Assembly (NCBI RefSeq): GCF_018678075.1 | Contig: NZ_JAHHIR010000034.1 | Location: forward strand, 1-48,826 | Direction: 5' to 3' | DNA from: Epibacterium ulvae | GTDB taxonomy: Bacteria > Pseudomonadota > Alphaproteobacteria > Rhodobacterales > Rhodobacteraceae | DNA: 48,826 bases | Shown: one piece after another, positions 1 to 8,388 of the stretch | How positions within the stretch are numbered: the first letter of the stretch is position 1 | How the letters are laid out: the number at the start of each line of letters is the position of its first letter | The notes under the pieces: generated by a model | Database searches by the model: none | Seen by the model: the letters and a program-made list of their open reading frames with translations, nothing else | What the model was told of the DNA's origin: nothing | Translations under genes and position numbers: made by a program

Positions 1-187
1 CGTAAGACGTTCGAAGCGCGACGCTTGCATCACCGCCAGCGTGCCGCATAATGCAACCAACCAGATGAGCCAGATACTCTCTTAGTTTAAGCTGCCATTG
101 GTTCCAAAAACCCTGACGACGGACACCTCGGTAGTCGATAAAACGAACATGTTTTACAAGTTCAACTTCTTCCCACCCCGCCTTCAT
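1..187 (-). pseudogene. hsdS: hsdS-like specificity subunit, 5' fragment (runs off window)
   Basis: The stop codon of the hsdM frame overlaps an ATG (ATGA at 184-187), the usual translational coupling of hsdM to hsdS. The new frame starts MKAGWEEVEL and reaches FIDYRG, which resembles the start of type I specificity subunits (a GW...L stretch followed by FIDYRGKTP). After DYRG (about position 125) the sequence no longer looks like HsdS, although the frame stays open to the window edge. I infer an hsdS gene broken by a rearrangement or insertion near position 125, or a divergent target recognition domain. The part beyond position 1 is unseen, so truncation is not proven. Confidence 0.45.
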
Positions 188-1656
188 AGCAGCCCCCGAA
201 TGGTGGCCAGCAGGTCTGCGCTCTCGTTATCCAGCGCGGCGATTTCATCCATGATCTCGGCAGGGTCGCGCAAGGGGGCTTCTTCGGGTGTGTTCGAGTT
301 TTTCACCGAGAGGTCATAGGCGTCATCCAGCGTGGAAATATCCAGCGACCATGATTGATCGCTGTCGGCAAAGCTTGCTTGCAGATCAACAAATTCCTTC
401 AGGTCATTGTCATTGAGCGGATTGGTCTTGCCCATGTTGCGCGGTTTGCCATCGGCGGATTTGGGCTCGAGCTGGTAAAACCATGTGTTATGCGTCGGCG
501 CGCCTTTTTCAAAGAACAGCACAACGGTTTTCACCCCCGCGCCGAGGAAGGTGCCAGAGGGGCAATCGAGCACGGTGTGCAGGTTGCACGATGTCAGCAG
601 TTCCTTGCGCAGCGCCTTGGACGCGTTGTCAGAATTGCTGAGGAAGGTGTTTTTGATAACAATCGCGGCGCGCCCACCAGCTTTGAGATGTTTGATGAAA
701 TGTTGCAGGAACAGGAAGGCTGTTTCACCGGTTTTGATCGGGAAGTTCTGCTGCACCTCCGCGCGTTCCTTGCCGCCAAAAGGCGGGTTGGCAAGGATCA
801 CATCGTGGCGATCCTTTTCCTGCACATCGCGGATGTTCTCGGACAAGGTATTGGTGTGGATGATGTTGGGCGTCTCGATGCCGTGCAAGATCATGTTCAT
901 GATCGCGATCACTTAGGCGAGCGATTTTTTCTCCCGACCATAGAAGGTGCTGGTTTGCAGGGTTTTGAGTTGCGTGGTGGTCAGATCGCCCAGTTCGTGG
1001 CGCATATAGTCATGCGCCTCACACAAGAAGCCCGCAGAGCCCACCGCGCCATCATAAACGGTTTCGCCAATTTACGGCTTCACCACTTGGATCATGGCGC
1101 GGATCAGCGGGCGCGGCGTGTAGTATTCACCACCATTGCGCCCCGCATTGCCCATGTTTTTGATCTTGGCCTCATAGAGGTGGGAAAGCTCGTGCTTTTC
1201 CTTTTGCGAGCGGAACCGCAGGCTGTCCATCAGTTCCAGCGCATCGCGCAGTGAATAGCCGCTTTGGAATTTGTTTTTGATCTCGCCAAAGATTTCACCG
1301 ATTTTATACTCGATGGTGTCCGGCCCTGAGGCTCGCTGCTTGAAGCCTTGCAGGTAGGGGAACAGATCGGTGTTGACGTATTGGATCAGGTCATCGCCGG
1401 TGAGCGCATTGTCATGGTCAAACGTGCCATCGGATTTTTTGGGCGCGGCCCATTTGGACCAATGGTGCGCGGGGTCGATGATATAGGCGTAAGCCTTGCC
1501 CACAAGTTCCGATTCAAGTGAGCGTTCATGTTCGAGGTCATCGAGATATTTGAGGAACAGCATCCAAGAGGATTGTTCGGTGTAGTCCAGTTCGGTGGTG
1601 CAGCCTGCTTCTTTCCACAGGACGTCATCGATATTCTTAAATGCTTGCTCAAACAT
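184..1656 (-). pseudogene. hsdM: Type I restriction-modification methylase subunit HsdM with two in-frame stops
   Basis: HsdM transfers a methyl group from SAM to adenine and pairs with HsdS and HsdR. The frame starts at 1656 (MFEQAFKNIDDVLWKEAG, typical HsdM N-terminus). It carries the EYYTPRPLI segment and the SAM-binding block TVYDGAVGSAGFL, then the catalytic NPPFGG motif. One uninterrupted frame covers all of this except for two TAA codons: one at 1072-1074, where relatives have lysine (QVVKPKIGE), and one at 913-915, in the LAYVIAIMNM region where tyrosine is expected. No frameshift is needed to restore the protein. Both stops separate essential motifs, so the gene is probably dead. No hsdR is visible in the window. 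An ATGA overlap links it to the hsdS fragment. Confidence 0.85.
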
Positions 1657-1931
1657 GCGTTTTTTATTCTTCCTGACAGACTTTTCGCCGCCTTGATATT
1701 CCCACCGAGGAATCATACAGAATCCGCCCTGCCTTGCATAGCGGTAATGTTATGAAGCATCCGCGCAATAACTTGTACCACTATGTTTTTTCTGGCTTAT
1801 TTCAAGATACTCGCGACACCTAAATCGCTTCAGACCAGCCAGAAGGTGTTGATTTGAGAGCCAAGAAATATTTACCAATAAGTTATGTTCGTTGGATCTA
1901 GATCGCCACATTTGAAGGCTGGATAAGTAAG

Positions 1932-2774
1932 GTGAAATTTATGAGCGTAGATGGTTCGCGCTACTCGGTTCTAACCCACAACGACAAGTTTGCGGTATCG
2001 ATTAGCCATTTGAACTATCTAACAGTTCATATCTCGACGGGAGCCTTAAGTACCCTGAAACGTCTTCACCTTACGGGAAAAGTCAATTTTTCAGTTGACG
2101 ATGCGTTAGCGTGGGCCATCCAGCACGAGCTGCACCACTTGGAACTTGGACATTTTGAACTACCGGATGGCGTGCCAGTGTTGAACCTTGTGTCGCGGGC
2201 GTCAGAGCCAGTGAGACCATTTGCAAGTATTCCTCAAGCGGATTGGCCGGATGTGTCACCATGTTTAGAGCTACAGGCTGATCACGAAGCCATAGAGATG
2301 GTGTTGGGCGGTTTCGACGCCTCTGATTGGTCTGGCTTGCGTGAACTTGCCTCTAGTATTTCGGCGGTGATGGTCTTGATCGAAAAAGCCGACGAGGATC
2401 TTGAGGGCGAACACTCAACCCACCCCAAGGCGGCGACGCGGATTTTTCAATTACTGGGGCACATCAGTGAAATGTGGGCGATTAAACATCAGCTTTCGGG
2501 GCGAGAACTACCGTCAGACGATCTGATCCGGTCTTTTTCAAGCGACGTGATTTTGCCCGCCTATTTTGACGCCATTTCTTTGGCCAATGCTGCTGAGGTA
2601 ACAAACATAGCCAAGGACTTGGGGGAACCAGATATCTTTTTCTCGGATATTGCCCGCGCCAAGCTGGGTGACTGGGACGCTTTGCAGACCGTCGGTGCAA
2701 AGGAATGGGCGCGCCTCAAGCCGTTGAATGAAAAGCTGCTTCCCATTTTGCCGTATTATGCGGATGCCACGTGA
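1932..2774 (+). CDS. M48/U49-like HEXXH zinc metallopeptidase, function unknown
   Basis: The 280-residue protein has HELHHLELGH near residue 66, a zinc-binding HEXXH motif. It then has ELQADHEAIE, where the glutamate fits the third zinc ligand of M48-type gluzincins, and STHPKAATRIFQLLG, which resembles the THPP..RI segment late in M48 domains. No membrane segment or signal peptide is evident, so it is probably cytoplasmic, unlike HtpX. The frame can start at GTG 1932 or ATG 1941, and neither has a strong ribosome binding site. Its 3' end overlaps the convergent gene at 2756-3499 by 19 bases. It sits in a restriction-modification island, and related soluble HEXXH proteins (Lit/U49) act in phage exclusion. 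A defence role is only inference. Confidence 0.6.
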   Translation: MKFMSVDGSRYSVLTHNDKFAVSISHLNYLTVHISTGALSTLKRLHLTGKVNFSVDDALAWAIQHELHHLELGHFELPDGVPVLNLVSRASEPVRPFASIPQADWPDVSPCLELQADHEAIEMVLGGFDASDWSGLRELASSISAVMVLIEKADEDLEGEHSTHPKAATRIFQLLGHISEMWAIKHQLSGRELPSDDLIRSFSSDVILPAYFDAISLANAAEVTNIAKDLGEPDIFFSDIARAKLGDWDALQTVGAKEWARLKPLNEKLLPILPYYADAT

Positions 2775-3499
2775 ACACTAATTACATGCCATTCGACTGT
2801 CTCGGATGGTGTGGGGATCGTGTCCAAATCTGGAAGATCATCACCAGTTTGCGATGTGATGACCACAAACTGATGTGGTCCAGTGTCACGCTGCTCAACC
2901 AGTGGATCGGGCGTGCCATCGAACTGTATGGGCAAGAGACCATCGCCCTCAGCAATACGTGCCGTCATAGATCCATCATCACAAAGCGGGATCGGATGCC
3001 ATTGACCTTTGTAGATCTGATAGGCCTGCGCATACCTCCCACCCTTGCATTCAATCTGAAGGCAGAACTTCTCGCCAAGGCGTAAGGTGTCGTCGGGTTT
3101 TACGGTTTGGCGTGCGCGTTCTACCAACCCAAGGGACGACGGCTTAAACTTCACCGAGCGCAATTGCCCACGAACGGCATGCTCATCAAGAAACTGCCCC
3201 CATGCATCTGTATTCGGTTGCGGGAATAGATCCGCCGCAAATTGGTGCCCCAACTCTGGATGATGGTTGGCAATCCAGCCATGGATCAGCTTCGCGTAAG
3301 ACCTCCTGATTTTGCCCCTGCGGAAGGTGGACATGTAGTCTGTGCCCATCAATGCCTTGCGGCCAAGGGCGGCGTCCATGATCGCTTCAACCGTTGTGTC
3401 GCTTGCATCTGCAACCGAACGCGTCGCCACATAAAGCTGTTTGCGTTGGTCTTCGCTGGCCTTCAACCAATCAATATCCACAAGAAAATTCCCAAACAC
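2756..3499 (-). CDS. Hypothetical protein with DUF4384-like C-terminal half
   Basis: This 247-residue protein has no confidently recognised family. The N-terminal half (about 1-100) is helical and contains a basic stretch, FRRGKIRRSYAKLIHGW, that could bind nucleic acid or membrane. From about residue 135 the pattern of a hydrophobic 'LGEKFCLQIECKG' strand followed by YAQAYQIYKGQWHPIPL resembles DUF4384-type beta-sandwich domains, which are often appended to bacterial effector or caspase-like proteins. It has no signal peptide. It converges with and overlaps the metallopeptidase gene at its 3' end, so the two are not co-transcribed, but both belong to the island cargo. The start at 3499 is the only ATG that keeps the conserved-looking N-terminus. 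Confidence 0.5.
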   Translation of the reverse strand: MFGNFLVDIDWLKASEDQRKQLYVATRSVADASDTTVEAIMDAALGRKALMGTDYMSTFRRGKIRRSYAKLIHGWIANHHPELGHQFAADLFPQPNTDAWGQFLDEHAVRGQLRSVKFKPSSLGLVERARQTVKPDDTLRLGEKFCLQIECKGGRYAQAYQIYKGQWHPIPLCDDGSMTARIAEGDGLLPIQFDGTPDPLVEQRDTGPHQFVVITSQTGDDLPDLDTIPTPSETVEWHVISVHVASA

Positions 3500-3599
3500 G
3501 AATACCCGTTTATACCCGCACTCTGCCTCGTGATGCGCGCGCGTGACCAGCCTAATCTTGGGTCAGTCGATACGACACGAACGAATTTCTGCTTTGGGA

Positions 3600-3650
3600 A
3601 ATAGGATTTTCATCCTATTATGTTCCACTTACGTTCCTTCACGGTGAAGG
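3600..3650 (+). promoter_or_regulatory. Two palindromes upstream of the recombinase operon
   Basis: AATAGGAT (3600-3607) pairs with ATCCTATT (3612-3619) across a 4-base spacer. CCTTCAC (3636-3642) is mirrored by GTGAAGG (3644-3650) around a single central G. They lie 60-110 bases before the small gene at 3708 and are not followed by a T-run, so they are more likely operators than terminators. The cognate regulator is unknown. Confidence 0.35.
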
Positions 3651-3707
3651 TTCGCAAAAAGGAGATCCCCAAAACAGAAAAACGCCAAGAGGCAGAAAGG
3701 CAGCACC

Positions 3708-4027
3708 ATGAGTGACATTCCCCCTGAGTTAAATCCCGAGACGGCTCCACCGCGTCTGAGCATCGACTGGGATGCCTATATGCCGTTTTTTGAAGATGAA
3801 GGCATCACCGACGCCCAAAAGCGTGAGATGATCGAAGCGCTGTGGTCGATCATGGTCAGCTTTGTGGATCTCGGTTTTGGTGTGCATCCAATCCAGCAGG
3901 CCTGTGGACAAGATATTTCTCTTGCACAATTGCCTGTGGCTGATGTGCTAAACTTGGACGGTATCACCACAGAATTGGAAGACGCCGCACGCCCTGAACA
4001 TGGCGGGCCGCAGAAAGGGAGTCGCTG

Positions 4028-4028
<1 letters not shown>
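3708..4028 (+). CDS. Small hypothetical protein coupled to serine recombinase
   Basis: The 106-residue acidic protein begins MSDIPPELNPETAPPRL and has a predicted helical core, DAQKREMIEALWSIMVSFVDLGFG. No catalytic motif, cysteine cluster or membrane segment is visible. Its stop codon overlaps the recombinase start by one base (TGATG at 4026-4030), so the two are translated together. Small proteins of this length commonly precede recombinases in alphaproteobacterial integrated elements, so a role in directing recombination is possible. A weak AGAAAGG lies 8-14 bases before the ATG. Confidence 0.6.
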
Positions 4029-5607
<1,579 letters not shown>

Positions 5608-5677
5608 GGTGAGGGCGGACTTAAAGAATGGCGTGGGGGAGCGCAAGAGGCCAAATACAGTTTTCTCGAAAAAATTT

Positions 5678-6259
5678 TCAAGTCTCGCGCAGCACTGTTT
5701 CAGCGCCATTTTCCAAGACATAGATACAACCCTGCTCATTCGACAGGGCCGCCATCTCTGCCCGGCTTAAGCCACAGACGATCCCCCGCAGGATCTGCCC
5801 CCATAGCCCATGTGCCACCAGAACAGTGGGACATTCCAAACGATCCAATGTTGCCTGCACCCGCCCGGCAAAAGTCTCAAACCCCTCCCCGCCTGGCGCT
5901 TCGCAAAACAGATCCAACACTTTGGGACAGGCCGCCGAAATGTCGGGATACGTCTGCGCAATCTCATTCAGGGTCAGCCCCTCAAACGCGCCTGCCTGCG
6001 CCTCAGCTAGCAGGGCATCGGTGACAAAGGGGTGCGTGCCCAATGCGATCTTGGCGGTTTGCTGCGCCCGTCGCAGCGGCGACACCAAACAGGGCGGCGC
6101 GTCGTGATCTAGGATCGGCGCAAGCAAACGGGCCTGCTGATGGGCGTGGCTCACCCCCATTTCGGTCAGATCCGATTCCATCTGCCCCTGAACCCGGTGT
6201 TCGGCGTTCCAAAATGTCTGCCCGTGGCGCAGAAACCAGATTTTGGGATAATGCGTCAT
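5678..6259 (-). CDS. Histidine phosphatase family protein (phosphoglycerate mutase-like)
   Basis: The 193-residue protein belongs to the cofactor-dependent phosphoglycerate mutase/acid phosphatase superfamily. The phosphohistidine motif LRHGQTFWN lies at residues 10-18, a second arginine pair occurs in SPLRRAQQTA, and the second catalytic histidine is in VLVAHGLWG near residue 155. The length matches small broad-specificity phosphatases (GpmB/CobC type) rather than glycolytic GpmA. The start at 6259 follows GGAGG by 5 bases; an upstream in-frame extension to 6340 lacks family similarity. The gene sits alone between two identical tRNA-Val genes, all on the minus strand. The substrate is unknown. 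Confidence 0.85.
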   Translation of the reverse strand: MTHYPKIWFLRHGQTFWNAEHRVQGQMESDLTEMGVSHAHQQARLLAPILDHDAPPCLVSPLRRAQQTAKIALGTHPFVTDALLAEAQAGAFEGLTLNEIAQTYPDISAACPKVLDLFCEAPGGEGFETFAGRVQATLDRLECPTVLVAHGLWGQILRGIVCGLSRAEMAALSNEQGCIYVLENGAETVLRET

Positions 6260-6397
6260 GGGGGGCCTCCGACGTTTGGTGCCCACCACCGCTACAGCGC
6301 GCCGCGTCCCAGTGCAATCAATGTCATGAGTTCGGTACATTTTGACACGGACGTCTCGTCAAGGACGGTCGAGGGCGGCTGGCAATGCAAACAGGAA

Positions 6398-6473
<76 letters not shown>

Positions 6474-6546
6474 GTGCGGCGGGGTTTAGCGACAGAATTA
6501 TGAAGGCGCAAGTGGCCTTTGCAAGAAAATGCACATTTTTTCGGAT

Positions 6547-7002
6547 CTAAACCTTAGGCAAGCTGTTTCGGCGGATCATCGTCCGCAAAGAGAAGCTGGA
6601 GCGCGTGTTGCGAATGCCGGGAACTCGCATCAATTGCTGTTCCAGAAAGCGGTCAAAATGAGTGAGATCACGCGCCACCACGCGCAACAGCATATCCCGC
6701 GTCCCGGTCATCAGGTGGCATTCCATCACCTGCTCAAAGGGGCGCACGGCGGCCTCAAAGGCTTGCAGCGCCTGGGCGCTTTGCTGTTCCAGCTCAACCT
6801 CGACAAAGATGGTGACCGTCAGGCCCAGCTTTTCGGGATCAACACGGGCGCCGTACCCCTCAATGACGCCTTGATCTTCCAAAGCAGCCACCCGGCGCGC
6901 ACAGGGCGTCGGCGACAGGCCGACCTTGTCTGACAGATCTGCCATGGTGATGCGCCCGTCTTCTTGCAAAGCGCGCAAAATCTTGTGATCGATTGAATCC
7001 AT
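6547..7002 (-). CDS. Lrp/AsnC family transcriptional regulator
   Basis: The 151-residue protein starts MDSIDHKILRALQEDGRI, with a winged helix-turn-helix (ADLSDKVGLSPTPCARRVAALE) followed by an AsnC ligand-binding domain (TIFVEVELEQ...HLMTGTRDMLLRVV). I chose the start at 7002 because the family N-terminus begins at MDSID; the frame extends to 7032 without homology. It is divergent from the amino acid dehydrogenase gene at 7133, with a strong inverted repeat between them. Local control of that gene in response to an amino acid, as with BkdR or LeuDH regulators, is a reasonable inference. Confidence 0.9.
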   Translation of the reverse strand: MDSIDHKILRALQEDGRITMADLSDKVGLSPTPCARRVAALEDQGVIEGYGARVDPEKLGLTVTIFVEVELEQQSAQALQAFEAAVRPFEQVMECHLMTGTRDMLLRVVARDLTHFDRFLEQQLMRVPGIRNTRSSFSLRTMIRRNSLPKV

Positions 7003-7042
7003 GCAGGTTTTCCCTAAAAAATGGCCATTCACGCAAACAATA

Positions 7043-7078
7043 CTCCAATATAGGTACGAACGAAGACCTATTTTGGAG
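7043..7078. promoter_or_regulatory. Inverted-repeat operator between Lrp and dehydrogenase genes
   Basis: CTCCAATATAGGT (7043-7055) and ACCTATTTTGGAG (7066-7078) form an inverted repeat matching at 12 of 13 positions around a 10-base spacer. It lies in the divergent promoter region, 55 bases before the dehydrogenase start. The size fits an Lrp-dimer site, probably bound by the adjacent regulator. Confidence 0.65.
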
Positions 7079-7132
7079 AAAACATGTGATCTACAGCCCT
7101 TAGACTGGCGTTCAACTCAACAGGAGAGCCAC

Positions 7133-8182
7133 ATGCAAGTGACCCCAGTCCCAAGCGAAACACACGAAGTCATCTACCGTGTCAGCGATGCAGAAACCGG
7201 GCTTTTGGGGTTTATTGCGATCCATTCCACTACATTGGGTCCTGCTGCGGGCGGTTTGCGCATGCGCCCCTATGACAGTGTTGAGGATGCGCTGCTGGAC
7301 GTAAAACGTCTGAGCGAGGGGATGACCTTCAAAAACGCCGCCGCGGGCCTGTCGCTTGGTGGTGGCAAAGCGGTGATCATCGGCGACCCTGGCACCCAGA
7401 AAACACCCGAGTTGTTGCGTGCGTTCGCCCGCACGATCCAGTCACTGGGCGGCACCTATATCACGGCTGAGGATATGGGGATGACTCCCGCTGATATGGC
7501 GATCCTTGCGACCGAGACCGCCTTTGTTGCGGGGCTCACCGAAGGGGAATTTGCCAGTGGCGATCCCTCCCCCATCACCGCGCGCGGCATCTTCAACGCG
7601 ATCCGCACCACATGGGCCCATAAACATGGCTCTGACGCTTTGACGGGCGTCACCGTGTCCGTCCAAGGTCTGGGCAATGTGGGATGGCACCTGTGCGAAT
7701 ATCTGCACGACGCAGGCGCGCAACTGGTGGTGACCGACGTGGACGCAGGCCGGGTGCAAAAGGCGCAAAGCCAATTTAACGCCCGCGCTGTCGCCATTGA
7801 TGAGATCTACGCCGCCGAGGCCGACATCTTTGCCCCCTGCGCCATCGGAGGCATCCTGAACGCGCAGACCGTTCCAATGCTCAAAGTCAGCGTGGTGGCG
7901 GGTGGTGCCAACAACCAGCTTGCCACCGACCAGGACGCTGGACGGTTGCATGCACGCGGCATTCTGTATGCGCCTGATTTTGTTGCCAATGGCGGCGGCA
8001 TTATCAATGTCGCCACAGAAGTAGAGAAAATTCGCGATCGCAGATCCTTTGTGGCCGCGAAACTGCAAGCGCTTGATGAGACGTTGAAAAACACGCTCGA
8101 CCAAGCGTCCAAACGTGATGTCAGCCCGGCTGACGTCGCAATTGCGACGGTAGAGGCGCAAATGGCAGCACAAGCCGCTTGA
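7133..8182 (+). CDS. Leu/Val/Phe-type amino acid dehydrogenase (Glu/Leu/Phe/Val dehydrogenase family)
   Basis: The enzyme reversibly deaminates an aliphatic or aromatic amino acid with NAD. The 349 residues match leucine/phenylalanine dehydrogenases rather than the longer GdhA (about 450). The N-terminal domain has GPAAGGLRMRPYDS, the catalytic-lysine segment MTFKNAAAGLSLGGGKAVI and the catalytic-aspartate region TAEDMGM. The Rossmann domain has SVQGLGNVGWHL and ends with FVANGGGIINVA. ATG 7133 is preceded by AGGAGAG with good spacing; the frame upstream to 7001 runs through the operator and is not coding. The divergent Lrp regulator suggests amino-acid-responsive expression. The exact substrate cannot be read from sequence. 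Confidence 0.88.
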   Translation: MQVTPVPSETHEVIYRVSDAETGLLGFIAIHSTTLGPAAGGLRMRPYDSVEDALLDVKRLSEGMTFKNAAAGLSLGGGKAVIIGDPGTQKTPELLRAFARTIQSLGGTYITAEDMGMTPADMAILATETAFVAGLTEGEFASGDPSPITARGIFNAIRTTWAHKHGSDALTGVTVSVQGLGNVGWHLCEYLHDAGAQLVVTDVDAGRVQKAQSQFNARAVAIDEIYAAEADIFAPCAIGGILNAQTVPMLKVSVVAGGANNQLATDQDAGRLHARGILYAPDFVANGGGIINVATEVEKIRDRRSFVAAKLQALDETLKNTLDQASKRDVSPADVAIATVEAQMAAQAA

Positions 8183-8313
8183 ACCATCGCGTGTCCTTCC
8201 GTAGAAGGCGCGCGCTACCTGTCGCACACTATGCTGCCCAGGCAGCCAATCATCCAGTTGGGGAAAACATTAAAACGCCAATACAAGGCGGCCTAAACAA
8301 TTAGGACAACTGC

Positions 8314-8343
8314 AAAGGGCGGCCCCATAGGCCGCCCTTTTTC
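8314..8343 (+). terminator. Rho-independent terminator after the dehydrogenase gene
   Basis: AAAGGGCGGC (8314-8323) pairs with GCCGCCCTTT (8331-8340) across a 7-base loop, followed by further T residues. The A/T flanks allow it to serve the plus-strand dehydrogenase and also the convergent lon gene. Confidence 0.85.
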
Positions 8344-8388
8344 AATTCAGAACCACACAGCGATCCAAGATCACATGGGTACCCGCGC

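Noticed and set aside
355-1254. Long plus-strand open frame opposite hsdM
   Set aside because: Shadow of the minus-strand methylase: it has no recognisable domain and low-complexity composition, while the minus strand carries HsdM motifs.
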